From Fodinibius sp036381435 (GTDB taxonomy: Bacteria; Bacteroidota; Rhodothermia; Balneolales; Balneolaceae): a stretch of 64,000 nt of DNA. The translations under genes and the position numbers were made by a program. This document shows, one piece after another, positions 51,024-60,762 of the stretch (the first letter of the stretch is position 1; each line of letters opens with the position of its first letter). The stretch lies in the NCBI GenBank assembly GCA_036381435.1, contig DASVCW010000001.1, positions 62,001 to 126,000 on the forward strand. The letters are read 5' to 3'. The notes under the pieces were generated by a model, which was given only the letters and a program-made list of their open reading frames with translations, had not been told where the DNA came from and did no database searches.

Positions 51024-54000
51024 TCAATTCAGCGCTTCACTCAACAGTTTCGTTTGTTCGGCCTGATGTATTTTCATTTGGCCTGCTGCAGGGGATGCTG
51101 AAGCTTGTCGGCCGGCGTATCGCAGCGTCTGATTTTTTTGAAGCTGTTCTGTAATTCGCGGTGCAACAAAAGTCCAGCCACCCATATTTTTTGGTTCTTC
51201 CTGGCACCAGACGATGTCTTCAACATGACTGTATTCTTTTAACAAATTAGTTAAATCAGCATCAGGAAAGGGATAGAACTGCTCCATACGAGCAATAGCC
51301 ACATTTTCGAGCTCATCTTGTTGCCGTTTTTTATAGAGATCATAATAGACCTTACCGGAGCAGATGACCAACCGGTCAAGTTTATTTTTATCTTTTACCT
51401 CTTCATCGGCTATAAAAGGTTGGTACTTGCCCTTCGCGAGATCTTCGGTTTTTGAGGTAGCCAGTGGATGACGCAGCAAACTTTTAGGTGACATGATAAT
51501 CAGCGGCTTTTTATCCTCCTGTTTGGCCTGCTTTCGCAAAATATGAAAATATTGTGCCGGTGTAGTGAGGTTCACCACTTGCATGTTGTCCTCGGCACAC
51601 ATCTGCAAGTAGCGTTCAAGCCGTGCAGAAGAGTGTTCGGGGCCTTGACCTTCGTAGCCGTGCGGCAAAGTCATTACCAGCGAGCATTTTTGCCCCCATT
51701 TAGCTTCACTTGAAGAGATAAACTGATCAATCGGAATTTGCGCACCATTAGCAAAATCACCGAACTGTGCTTCCCAGATCACCAGAGCATCCAATCTTGC
51801 AGCACTGTAACCGAACTCAAACCCTACACAGGCAAATTCACTGAGCAGGCTGTTATAAGGATAAAAAGGAGCCTGGTCATCACTGAGATTATTTAAGGGA
51901 GTGAACTTTTGATCGGTTTCGGTTCCGTGCAATATGGCGTGACGATGTGAGAATGTTCCCCGTTCGGCATCCTGACCTGTTAACCGAATGGTAGTTCCGT
52001 TTTTAAGCAGAGAGCCGAAAGAAAGTGCTTCCGCAAAGCCCCAGTCGATTTTCTGTTCATTTTTGGCAACGATCTCAGCACGTTTTGCCAACTGTTTAAG
52101 CAGTTTATGATTGGCATCAAAATCTTTTGGAACGGTATTTAATTTCACCGCGATTTCATTCAATTCACCCTCGGGGTAAGTCGTATCAGGAAACTCCGGA
52201 CGATCTGCCTGCTTCGTTTCCTTTCGATGTGTCATCTCTTCGGTCACTTCAAGAGGCGATGAATTTTTGGCTTCCTCGAATGCCTGGTAGAGTAAATCAT
52301 CAAATTCCTTAAAAATTTCCCCGCTTTCTTCCTCGGTCAATTCTCCTTTCTTAGCAAGATATTTAGTATAAATATCACGCACCGTAGGATGGTTTTCGAT
52401 TTCCTGGTACATACCCGGCTGTGTGAAAGCAGGTTCGTCACCTTCATTATGGCCGTGTTTGCGATAACATACCAAGTCAATGATCACATCTTTTCCAAAC
52501 TTCTGGCGATATTCAAAGGCCATCTGAATAGCATGAACGGCTTCTTCCGGATAGTCGCCATTAACATGAAAAATAGGAGCCAGAATCATTTTCGCCAGAT
52601 CAGAAGCGTACTCCGTTGACCGGCCTTGTTCGGGCAGGGTAGTAAACCCAATTTGGTTATTAATGATGATGTGAACCGTTCCCCCGGTTTTATAAGCATC
52701 AAGCTGCGACATATTGAGGGTTTCAGCTACCACACCTTGTCCCGCGAAAGCGGCATCACCGTGGATGAGTACCGGCAATATATTTTTGCGTGGTTTCTCA
52801 TCATCAAGATGATCTTGAGTGGCACGACTGGCACCTTCAACCACGGGATTTACAGCCTCGAGGTGACTGGGATTGGGCATTAATTCAATTTCAATCTTTT
52901 TGCCTGATTCTGCGGCATATTCACCCTTTGAGCCCAAGTGATATTTTACATCTCCGGAACCCTGAATACTATCAGGATCCACGTTGCCCTCAAAATCAGC
53001 AAACATTTTGCGGTAGGGCTTATTCATGATGTTTACCAGAATATTCAGGCGTCCGCGATGGGCCATGCCCATAAAAATCTTCTCAACATTATCCTCGCTT
53101 GCCTGTTCGAGCATGTGGTGCATCATCGGGATAAGCGTATCTGCTCCTTCAAGTGAAAAACGCTTATGGCCGATGTACTTTTTATGCAAAAACTGTTCAA
53201 AAGCCAGAGCACGGTTTAGATTATGCAAGATTTCTTTTTTCTGATCTTTCGTCAGCTCCGGCGTATTTGTGGTCGATTCCATCCGTTCACGCAGCCATTT
53301 TCGCTCGTCAAGATCAAGCAGGTGCATGAATTCAGCCCCGATTTTACCGCAGTAGGTGTCGCGCAGTAAATTCACAATTTCACGTAGCGTGGCCTTTTCA
53401 TTCCCGCCAAGGCCGCCGCAATAAAATTCACGGTCAAGATCCCAAAGGGTGAGGCCATAATATTCGAAATCCAGTTCCGGGCTGTGGCCGGGCTCGTCTG
53501 TCAAAGGATCGAGGTCTGCCAGCACATGTCCCCGTGTGCGATACATATTGATGAGACGCATCACCGCAATGGCGCGCTTGTTTTGTTCAAGGGTCGCACC
53601 CTGTCCGTCAAGCTGCCCTATGTACTTGTCTTCACCAAAGGGAAGAGGATCATACGGAATTTCAAGGTCTTCAAATATTTGATCGTAAAATTCTTTCTCC
53701 CCGTTGAGCAGCTCGTGAATTAACTTGAGAAAGGAGCCAGATTCAGCACCCTGAATGACCCGGTGATCATAAGTTGAAGTTACCGTCATCACTTTGCTGA
53801 TGCCCAACTTGTTGAGCACCTCCTGCGACATGGACTGGTATTCGGCGGGATAATCAATTGCTCCGGTAGCGATGATGGTTCCCTGGGCGTTCATCAAACG
53901 GGGCACGGATTGAACAGTACCGATCATTCCGGGATTAGTGAGCGTGAGGGTAGTGCCCTGGAAATCAGAAATTTCAAGCTTTCCGGTCCGTGCTTTTTCA

Positions 54001-54698
54001 ATAAGCTTTGTATAAGCATGGAGAAACTCCCGGAAGTTCATTTTGTTCACGCCTTTGATATTCGGAACCAGCAGATTGCGTGAACCATCTTTATTCTGAA
54101 CATCAACTGCAAGGCCCAGGTTGACCTGCTCCGGAATCACTTTATATGGTTCACCATCCTGATAGGCGAACGAATTGTTCATATTCGGATACTCCTTCAG
54201 TGCCTGAATGATAGCCCAGGCAATGTAATGGGTGAAAGAAGATTTAGGTTCACCCCGCTGCTGAAGATGATGATTGATGACAGCACGGTCTTCAATCAGC
54301 ATTCTTGTAGGCATCACCCGAACCGAAGTCGCCGTAGGCAGACTCAGACTTTCATCCATATTTTTAACAATGGTGCTCGAAACGCCTTTGATTTTTTCAA
54401 GAGCAGCGCCTGCCGGAATAGCCACTTTGCTTTCTTTTTTCTGAGGAGTTTCTTCTTTTTGTACCGGCTGTTTGGCTTTTAGAGTGGTAGAAGGAGCGGC
54501 AGAAGCCGATGAAGGATGAGCGCCATTGCCCGCTTTGTGTGCGTCAGCTTTCCATTCCTCAGCATTATCTATATCCTCGATTCCCTGAAAATAATTTTTC
54601 CAATGATCAGGTACCGATGAAGGATCTTCCTGATATTGATTGAAGAGGTCTTCAACAAGCGCAGAATTTGGTCCGAAAACAGTTTCGAGCGATTTCAA
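51024..54698 (-). CDS. odhA: Fused 2-oxoglutarate dehydrogenase: E1 with an N-terminal E2-type acyltransferase domain
   Basis: A 1224-residue protein with three parts. Residues 1-45 are the E1 N-terminal helix (VFGPNSALVEDLFNQYQEDP). A Ser/Ala/Lys linker follows. Residues about 95-335 form a 2-oxoacid dehydrogenase acyltransferase catalytic domain with the catalytic H312 in STYDHRVIQGAE. From about 368 on is the full ThDP-dependent E1 (RLINMYRTRGHVLADLDPL, then GDAAFAGQGVVAETLN and INNQIGFTTLP for the cofactor). There is no lipoyl domain. This is the layout of mycobacterial Kgd and corynebacterial OdhA, in which the lipoyl group is supplied by another E2. It works in the TCA cycle. Monocistronic. 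Confidence 0.9.
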   Translation of the reverse strand: MKSLETVFGPNSALVEDLFNQYQEDPSSVPDHWKNYFQGIEDIDNAEEWKADAHKAGNGAHPSSASAAPSTTLKAKQPVQKEETPQKKESKVAIPAGAALEKIKGVSSTIVKNMDESLSLPTATSVRVMPTRMLIEDRAVINHHLQQRGEPKSSFTHYIAWAIIQALKEYPNMNNSFAYQDGEPYKVIPEQVNLGLAVDVQNKDGSRNLLVPNIKGVNKMNFREFLHAYTKLIEKARTGKLEISDFQGTTLTLTNPGMIGTVQSVPRLMNAQGTIIATGAIDYPAEYQSMSQEVLNKLGISKVMTVTSTYDHRVIQGAESGSFLKLIHELLNGEKEFYDQIFEDLEIPYDPLPFGEDKYIGQLDGQGATLEQNKRAIAVMRLINMYRTRGHVLADLDPLTDEPGHSPELDFEYYGLTLWDLDREFYCGGLGGNEKATLREIVNLLRDTYCGKIGAEFMHLLDLDERKWLRERMESTTNTPELTKDQKKEILHNLNRALAFEQFLHKKYIGHKRFSLEGADTLIPMMHHMLEQASEDNVEKIFMGMAHRGRLNILVNIMNKPYRKMFADFEGNVDPDSIQGSGDVKYHLGSKGEYAAESGKKIEIELMPNPSHLEAVNPVVEGASRATQDHLDDEKPRKNILPVLIHGDAAFAGQGVVAETLNMSQLDAYKTGGTVHIIINNQIGFTTLPEQGRSTEYASDLAKMILAPIFHVNGDYPEEAVHAIQMAFEYRQKFGKDVIIDLVCYRKHGHNEGDEPAFTQPGMYQEIENHPTVRDIYTKYLAKKGELTEEESGEIFKEFDDLLYQAFEEAKNSSPLEVTEEMTHRKETKQADRPEFPDTTYPEGELNEIAVKLNTVPKDFDANHKLLKQLAKRAEIVAKNEQKIDWGFAEALSFGSLLKNGTTIRLTGQDAERGTFSHRHAILHGTETDQKFTPLNNLSDDQAPFYPYNSLLSEFACVGFEFGYSAARLDALVIWEAQFGDFANGAQIPIDQFISSSEAKWGQKCSLVMTLPHGYEGQGPEHSSARLERYLQMCAEDNMQVVNLTTPAQYFHILRKQAKQEDKKPLIIMSPKSLLRHPLATSKTEDLAKGKYQPFIADEEVKDKNKLDRLVICSGKVYYDLYKKRQQDELENVAIARMEQFYPFPDADLTNLLKEYSHVEDIVWCQEEPKNMGGWTFVAPRITEQLQKNQTLRYAGRQASASPAAGQMKIHQAEQTKLLSEALN

Positions 54699-54940
54699 AA
54701 TGGGTCTTTAAATGTTGAGTTAAATTTTTGGCCGATAAAACGGCCGAAAAGTTAATATTTACTGTTTTTTTTGGTTTATTTAAACCAGAAACAACAAGTC
54801 TAAACTTAACCATTGTTATGCTAAAATACGATTCTTCAGAGGAGATAATTTTTTGTTATACTTTGTTGATTTAGGTGAAGTAAAAGTCATTTTAAAAATA
54901 AGTTGTAAGAGTCCCGTCCCCAGTATTCGGAATCGGGAAC

Positions 54941-55008
54941 CCGACAGCGTTGTTTATTTCCAAGACGCTGACAGGAACCAGAAAATTACTGGCACGCTGT
55001 CAGGTCAA
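54941..55008 (-). repeat. Dispersed CCTGTCAGCGT repeat, copy 2 (inverted)
   Basis: On the minus strand it reads TTGACCTGACAGCGTGCC, then TTTCTGGTTCCTGTCAGCGT, then CAACGCTGTCGGG, matching 8316-8375 closely apart from extra bases between the hairpin arms. It fills the gap between divergent odhA and pepF. The remaining parts of that 354-bp gap show nothing recognised. Confidence 0.75.
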
Positions 55009-55052
55009 ATCGTGAATTGCAGGCATTTTAAAAAACAGGTTTCAAAATATTT

Positions 55053-56849
55053 ATGAGTGAAGAAAAGAAGGTTAAAACCGGAGCCGAGAATGTAAACTGG
55101 GATCTTTCCGATCTCTACAGTTCTGTTGATGATCCGGCTTTACAAAATGATAAGGAACAACTGAGAAAACTTGTTGATGATTTTGCGTCAAGTTATAAAG
55201 GAAAAGTTGCAAGTCTTGATGCAGCGGGATTAAAAAAAGCGCTTCAGAAATATGAAGAATTGCTGGAAACTATTGGTAAAATCGGTGCTTATGCTCATTT
55301 AATTTGGTCCACAGATACCTCTAATGCTGAATACGGAAAGTTAATGCAGGAAGCTAATGAGCTCAGCTCAGAAATTCACCAGAAGCTGGTGTTTTTTGAT
55401 GTGGAGTGGCTGAGTGTAGATGACGGGCAGGCACAAAAACTGATTGAAACCGATGAATTGTCTCATTACAGTCATTACCTGGAGGCATCACGCCGCTACA
55501 AAAAGCATATTCTCAGCGAGAAAGAAGAGCAGGTTCTTTCAGCCAAACAGGTGACTGGAAGCAGCGCCTGGAATCGTTTTTTCGATGAAACTATGGGGGC
55601 CGCGCGGTTCAAACTAAACGGCGAAGAACTTACCCAGCAAGAGGTGCTAAGCAAACTGCATGAATCCGACCGCGAGCTCCGTAAAAAGGCGCAGGAATCT
55701 CTAACCGAAACGTTTAGGGAAAAAAGCCGTCCGCTGACCTTTATTTTCAACACTTTGCTGGCTGATAAGCAGATCAATGATAAATTGCGAAAGTATCCGA
55801 GCTGGGTTTCATCTCGTAATCTTGCCAACGAAATTGACGACGAAACGGTAGAAGTGCTGATTAAGTCGGTGACAGAGAAATACAGCTTAGTACAGCGGTT
55901 TTATGATTTGAAACAAGACCTGCTCGGCTATGATGAAATGTTCGATTACGACCGCTATGCCCCGCTTCTGAAGAACGAAAAGGAAATCCAGTGGAGTGAA
56001 GCACAGGAGATGGTGCTCGATTCCTATTCGGGCTTTCATCCTGAAATGGGAGCCATCGCCGCCAAATTTTTTGATGAAAACTGGATTGATGCTGCCATCA
56101 AACCGGGAAAACGGGGAGGAGCTTATTCAGCCGGCACAGTTCCTTCGGTTCACCCTTATGTTTTTATGAATTTTGACGGGAAAATCCGGGATGTGCAGAC
56201 GCTGGCTCATGAGTTGGGGCACGGCGTACACCAGTATTTATCGCGGCAACAGGGGGCATTGCAGGCAAGCACGCCACTTACGACCGCTGAAACTGCTTCT
56301 GTATTTGGTGAAATGCTCGTTTTTCAGGCGCTCATGCGAAAGCTTGACGATCCCAAAGAAAGGCTGGCACTGCTGATTGGTAAAATTGATGATACCATCG
56401 CTACCGTTTTTCGCCAAATTTCGATGAACCGTTTTGAAAATGCGATGCATACGAAACGCCGTGAGGAAGGCGAGCTGACGACCGAGGATTTCTCAAATTT
56501 GTGGAGGCAAACACAGGAGCCGATGTACGGGAATTCGGTAATGTTAACCGAAAATTATGATCTGTGGTGGAGTTATATCCCCCATTTCTTGCATACTCCG
56601 GGTTATGTTTATGCCTACGCTTTTGGCGAGTTGTTGGTACTGGCACTGTATGAAGAATACACACGCTCGCAAAACGGCTTTTCTGAAAAATATCTTGAAA
56701 TGCTGCGCGCGGGCGGCTCGGACCGACCGGAGAATATCGTAGGCAAGCTGGGGCTGGACATCACCCAACCGGATTTTTGGAATCAGGGATTATCAGCGAT
56801 AGAGAACATGGTTGAACAGGCAGAAGAACTGGCAAAACAGCTAAAATAG
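55053..56849 (+). CDS. pepF: Oligoendopeptidase F (M3 family metallopeptidase)
   Basis: A 598-residue thimet-type zinc peptidase that degrades short peptides, typically 7-17 residues, in the cytoplasm. The active-site HELGH is at residues 386-390, followed by the third ligand in the GEMLVF region (residue about 415). Family landmarks FLHTPGYVYAYAFGELL and the N-terminal helical domain are present. No signal peptide. The start ATG 55053 gives MSEEKKVKTGAEN; a preceding in-frame region contains no better start. The next gene begins 3 bp after its stop. Confidence 0.93.
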   Translation: MSEEKKVKTGAENVNWDLSDLYSSVDDPALQNDKEQLRKLVDDFASSYKGKVASLDAAGLKKALQKYEELLETIGKIGAYAHLIWSTDTSNAEYGKLMQEANELSSEIHQKLVFFDVEWLSVDDGQAQKLIETDELSHYSHYLEASRRYKKHILSEKEEQVLSAKQVTGSSAWNRFFDETMGAARFKLNGEELTQQEVLSKLHESDRELRKKAQESLTETFREKSRPLTFIFNTLLADKQINDKLRKYPSWVSSRNLANEIDDETVEVLIKSVTEKYSLVQRFYDLKQDLLGYDEMFDYDRYAPLLKNEKEIQWSEAQEMVLDSYSGFHPEMGAIAAKFFDENWIDAAIKPGKRGGAYSAGTVPSVHPYVFMNFDGKIRDVQTLAHELGHGVHQYLSRQQGALQASTPLTTAETASVFGEMLVFQALMRKLDDPKERLALLIGKIDDTIATVFRQISMNRFENAMHTKRREEGELTTEDFSNLWRQTQEPMYGNSVMLTENYDLWWSYIPHFLHTPGYVYAYAFGELLVLALYEEYTRSQNGFSEKYLEMLRAGGSDRPENIVGKLGLDITQPDFWNQGLSAIENMVEQAEELAKQLK

Positions 56850-56852
56850 AGT

Positions 56853-58340
56853 ATGCAAAGCTATAAAACGGTGGGGGCAAAAAACAAATCGAATGAGATT
56901 ATGGGGAGAAAGCGTCAGGAAAAGGCGCTGAGGGAATTTAAGGAAGTCCTCGAAGATTTAATTTTTCTACTGCAAAGTGCATCCGAAATGGAAACGGTTT
57001 ATATGTACTGGGTGAACCGTTCCCGGCAGCAGTTTGTGATGGAAACCAAATCAACGGTCTTCGATAATGTGATGTTTAAAGATCGCATCGGCTTTGAGAA
57101 TCATTTTTTAAGGGATTTTAAAGACATCACCGGACCTGTTGCGGTGGAAGTTGGGAAAGATATTTCTGCTTCTTCACTAAATCACTATTACAACGAAACA
57201 CCCGTTCGTTATGTAACCTTGCTTCCGTTTGTGAATAATGGTGAGACGGTGGCGATAACGGTGCTGGAATCGGGCAGTCATATTTTTACTGAAGACAAAA
57301 GTGATGTCATTTATTCATACATCAATGCCCTACGCAATGTGCTGAATACCTATCTTGAAATCAGCGATTTATACGGGCAGCAAAATGAATGGACCGATTA
57401 TGAAGCGTGCCTTTCCCGGCTTGATGTGCGTTGTCACCGCACAAAAATGATTAAAATTTTGCTTAACACTATACAGGAATTTTTGCATGAAGGTGGAGTT
57501 TCTTTCATTGCCCAGGGTTCGAATAGTTGGTGTAATGTGATGAATTCCGAAAAAGCTCGCCATGCCCCCGCCATTGGAATGACCATGACAGAACGATCAC
57601 TGGCCCACGAGGCTGCTGAAAAGGGGAATGCTGAATTTGCCATTCATTTTAATCAAAATCCCAAGCGCTTGTCGCCGCGGGAGCTGCATTCCGAAGGCGC
57701 AACGATGGCCATTCCGCTGCTCATGAATGACCGCCGGCAGGGTATTGTACTGGTGTATGATAAAAACCCGCTCATTTTTAAAGAATCGACAAAACACAAG
57801 CTGATCAACCTGGTACGCGTAGCGGGGTTAAAAATGCAGGGTAATGATCCCAATTTGGATATTGGAAAATCCATTTTTCTTAACGAATACGGTGCATTTT
57901 TACCTGATATTTTTGAACTATCCGTTAATTCTGAGCTTGCAAAAATTAAAGCGGGCGAATCGGAATTTCATTCCTGGGTGGGGCTGATCACTCTTTCAAA
58001 CCTTCCGGAATTACGTACAAAGTTACGCATTAAGGAATTGAATCAGATGCAATGCAGCTTGCTTTTGGCTTTAAATCCCGCTGAATTTGGTTTTACAGGC
58101 ACGCTTAGCTATCACACCGATTATGTGTATTCCTTTTTTCTGCAAAATAAAGACGCTAAAGCTGTAAAAAACTGGACAACATCACTAAAAAAGAAATTTT
58201 CAAACCCTTTTGAACTTGAAAATGATGTTCAAATAAACACGGGCATTAAGGCCGGTTTTGTTCAATTAGATGAAAGTTACCAAGATTCTTATCAGCTTTT
58301 AACGAATGCCAAAACGGCTTTGTCGAAAGCAATGAGTTAG
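56853..58340 (+). CDS. GAF-like regulator with a degenerate GGDEF-type C-terminus
   Basis: A 495-residue cytoplasmic protein. Residues about 20-165 and 185-330 look like two GAF-type sensor domains ('I.....PLL.NDRRQGIVLVYDKNP' and TLLPFVNNGETVAITVLESG patterns). Residues about 345-495 follow the length and secondary-structure order of a GGDEF domain. The end YQDSYQLLTNAKTALSKAMS copies the usual 'd...LL..Ad.AL..AK' tail. The signature loop is not GG(D/E)EF: the equivalent stretch reads YHTDYVYSFFLQNK. It should therefore not make cyclic di-GMP. The first gene of the pair is pepF, 3 bp upstream; the shared role is unknown. Confidence 0.6.
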   Translation: MQSYKTVGAKNKSNEIMGRKRQEKALREFKEVLEDLIFLLQSASEMETVYMYWVNRSRQQFVMETKSTVFDNVMFKDRIGFENHFLRDFKDITGPVAVEVGKDISASSLNHYYNETPVRYVTLLPFVNNGETVAITVLESGSHIFTEDKSDVIYSYINALRNVLNTYLEISDLYGQQNEWTDYEACLSRLDVRCHRTKMIKILLNTIQEFLHEGGVSFIAQGSNSWCNVMNSEKARHAPAIGMTMTERSLAHEAAEKGNAEFAIHFNQNPKRLSPRELHSEGATMAIPLLMNDRRQGIVLVYDKNPLIFKESTKHKLINLVRVAGLKMQGNDPNLDIGKSIFLNEYGAFLPDIFELSVNSELAKIKAGESEFHSWVGLITLSNLPELRTKLRIKELNQMQCSLLLALNPAEFGFTGTLSYHTDYVYSFFLQNKDAKAVKNWTTSLKKKFSNPFELENDVQINTGIKAGFVQLDESYQDSYQLLTNAKTALSKAMS

Positions 58341-58341
58341 G

Positions 58342-58452
58342 TATTCGGATATTCGTTAATCGGTATTCGTTATTTGGGGATTTAGCTCTAAAAATTTTTA
58401 ACACGAACCCGAATAACGGGTACACGAATATACCAATAACGAATACTCGAAT
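58342..58452. repeat. Long inverted repeat of TATTCGGATATTCGTTAATC type
   Basis: About 30-bp arms at 58342-58370 and 58423-58452 match imperfectly. Inside lies a CCCGAATAACGGG stem. It occupies nearly the whole 130-bp gap before deoB. Confidence 0.65.
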
Positions 58453-58469
58453 AAATAAATAACGAATTG

Positions 58470-59648
58470 ATGGGAAATTGCTATGTAATTGTGATTGACG
58501 GCCTGGGAGTTGGCGCGCAAGAAGATGCCGCTGATTATGGGGACGAAAGAGAAAACACTTTAGGGCATGTGTGTGAAGAAACCGGGTGTAAACTGTCCAA
58601 TCTGCAGCGGATGGGACTGGGTAATATCATTCCGCTTACTTCGGTTTCAGAAGAATCCGATCCCCTATGTGCCTTTGGAAAAATGCGAGAAGTTTCATTC
58701 GGAAAAGATTCAACAACAGGCCATTGGGAAATCGCAGGTATTCAGTTAGAGAAACCTTTTCCCACTTACCCACAAGGATTTCCGGATGAAGTGATTCAGG
58801 CGTTTTGTGAGGGGATTGGCGTATCTCAGGTTTTAGCTAACAAGCCTTATTCCGGTACTGAAGTCATTGCCGATTACGGAGAAGAGAACCTGGAAACAGG
58901 CTATCCCATCGTTTACACATCGGCGGACAGCGTTTTTCAGGTTGCCGCCCATGTTGATGTAACACCCGTTAAAAAACTCTATGAATGGTGCCGTTTTGTA
59001 CGTGAAAAAGTGATGACCGGAGAGCATGGCGTGGGACGCGTAATCGCTCGTCCCTTTGAAGGAAAGCCTGGCCATTTCGAACGTATTTCTGATAAACGGT
59101 ATGATTTTTCCATTGCTCCCCCAGAAAATAATTTGCTGAATTGCTTGCAGAGCAAAGGGATAAAAACTTATTCCATCGGTAAAATTGTTGATCTTTTTGC
59201 GGAGCAATATTTCACCCAGTACCGGCGGACGAAAAGCAATGCGGAAGGAATTTCACAGCTTTTGAGTTTGATGTCTGCCGCTAAAGACAGTTTTGTATTC
59301 GTGAATTTAATCGACACCGACCAAAAGTACGGGCATCGTTTAGATCCCGGAGGATTTGCCCGGTGTCTGGAAGAGTTCGACCGCGCGGTTCCGGCTATCG
59401 TCAGTAAGGTAAAAGATGATGATTTACTGATCATCACTGCAGATCATGGCAACGATCCCACCTCAACCAGCACCGATCACAGTCGCGAGTTTGTGCCTGT
59501 TTTGCTTTTTCCTTCATCAAAAGCCCCGGCACAAAATTTAGGTATGCGAGAAACGTTTAGTGATGTGGCATCAACCGTTGTAGATTTTTTTGGAATAAAA
59601 GCAAAATTTTCCGGAACAACTATGCTAAAAACGACTCAAAACATGTAG
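58470..59648 (+). CDS. deoB: Phosphopentomutase
   Basis: A 392-residue alkaline-phosphatase-fold enzyme that moves phosphate between positions 1 and 5 of ribose or deoxyribose, linking nucleoside breakdown to the pentose phosphate pathway. It has the N-terminal metal site VIVIDGLGVGAQEDA, the phosphothreonine-region STTGHWEIAG and the C-terminal metal ligands IITADHGNDPTSTSTDHSRE. The cap domain with GTEVIADYGEEN lies in the middle. ATG 58470 is preferred over TTG one codon earlier. Confidence 0.95.
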   Translation: MGNCYVIVIDGLGVGAQEDAADYGDERENTLGHVCEETGCKLSNLQRMGLGNIIPLTSVSEESDPLCAFGKMREVSFGKDSTTGHWEIAGIQLEKPFPTYPQGFPDEVIQAFCEGIGVSQVLANKPYSGTEVIADYGEENLETGYPIVYTSADSVFQVAAHVDVTPVKKLYEWCRFVREKVMTGEHGVGRVIARPFEGKPGHFERISDKRYDFSIAPPENNLLNCLQSKGIKTYSIGKIVDLFAEQYFTQYRRTKSNAEGISQLLSLMSAAKDSFVFVNLIDTDQKYGHRLDPGGFARCLEEFDRAVPAIVSKVKDDDLLIITADHGNDPTSTSTDHSREFVPVLLFPSSKAPAQNLGMRETFSDVASTVVDFFGIKAKFSGTTMLKTTQNM

Positions 59649-59810
59649 TTAACCGTTCGCAATTGTCTGTAGAATATCTTATACTATAGAGATTGTCAAA
59701 ACAACATTTTTTATTTTTTCCCGTTACACTATCCTAACAAAATTTGATCACTTGCAGGCGCATTGCTACCGGTCAAATACATCACAAATGCTAATTAACC
59801 CAGCAAAACC

Positions 59811-60665
59811 GTGGCCAGAAGTTCAGGAATTTCTACCCGAGAATCAGAATCGCTCGATCGTTATCTACAAGAGATTGGAAAAGAGAAACTCATTAATCCC
59901 GAAGATGAAGTAAGGCTTGCCAAAGAGATCCAGAAAGGGAGTCAGCGCGCTCTCGAAGATCTTACCAAGGCGAACCTTCGTTTTGTCGTTTCTGTGGCAA
60001 AACAGTATCAAAATCAGGGGCTTTCTCTCGGCGATCTTATTAATGAAGGAAATTTAGGCTTGATTAAAGCGGCCAAACGCTTTGATGAAACCCGTGGATT
60101 CAAATTCATTTCTTATGCCGTTTGGTGGATTCGTCAGTCAATCTTGCAGGCACTGGCCGAACAGAGCCGGATTGTTCGCCTGCCTTTGAACAGGGTCGGC
60201 GCGCTGAATAAAATCGGCAAGGAACTTTCCAAGCTTGAGCAGGAGTATGAACGGGTTCCCTCCGCGGCCGAGCTTGCCGAAAGCCTGGATATGACCGTTT
60301 CTGAAGTAGCTGATACGTTAAAAATTTCCGGTCGCCACCTTTCGGTTGATGCACCTTTTGCCCAGGGTGAGGACAATCGCCTGCTGGATGTACTCGAAAA
60401 CGAAGAAACACCCGATCCCGATACTGAATTGATGGGTGAGTCGCTTAAGGTTGAAATTGAACGGGCGCTTTCAAAACTGACAAATCGTGAAGCCGAAGTG
60501 ATTCGTCTTTATTTTGGAATCGGGCGAGAACATTCACTGACGCTTGAAGAGATCGGTGAACGTTTTGACCTGACCCGCGAGCGTGTACGACAAATTAAAG
60601 AAAAAGCGCTGCGAAAATTGCGCCACCATAACCGAAGTGCGGCTTTAAGAGCATATCTCGGTTAA
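59811..60665 (+). CDS. rpoD: Primary RNA polymerase sigma factor
   Basis: A 284-residue sigma-70 of the short Bacteroidetes kind. It lacks region 1.1 and the large non-conserved region. Region 1.2 (SLDRYLQEIGKEKLINPEDE), region 2 (ANLRFVVSVAKQYQNQGLSLGDL, DETRGFKFISYAVWWIRQSI), region 3 and region 4 with the HTH EEIGERFDLTRERVRQIKEKALRKL are all present. It recognises TAnnTTTG-type promoters, of which several occur in this window. The only fitting start is GTG 59811 (VARSSGISTRESESLDRYL). Monocistronic. Confidence 0.95.
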   Translation: MARSSGISTRESESLDRYLQEIGKEKLINPEDEVRLAKEIQKGSQRALEDLTKANLRFVVSVAKQYQNQGLSLGDLINEGNLGLIKAAKRFDETRGFKFISYAVWWIRQSILQALAEQSRIVRLPLNRVGALNKIGKELSKLEQEYERVPSAAELAESLDMTVSEVADTLKISGRHLSVDAPFAQGEDNRLLDVLENEETPDPDTELMGESLKVEIERALSKLTNREAEVIRLYFGIGREHSLTLEEIGERFDLTRERVRQIKEKALRKLRHHNRSAALRAYLG

Positions 60666-60691
60666 TCATTTTGTTTTCATGATGACCTCCT

Positions 60692-60723
60692 AAAGCCCCG
60701 GGATTTTTTTCGGGGCTTTTTTT
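60692..60723 (+). terminator. Rho-independent terminator of rpoD
   Basis: AAAGCCCCG pairs with CGGGGCTTT around GGATTTTTTT, followed by TTTT. Confidence 0.92.
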
Positions 60724-60762
60724 ATTTCTCAAAACTTTAGTAGAATGGGAAACGATTGCGAT

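Noticed and set aside
59712..59719. TATTTTTT as an rpoD promoter box
   Set aside because: It lacks the final G and the spacing to the nearest TTG is 16 bp, not 20.
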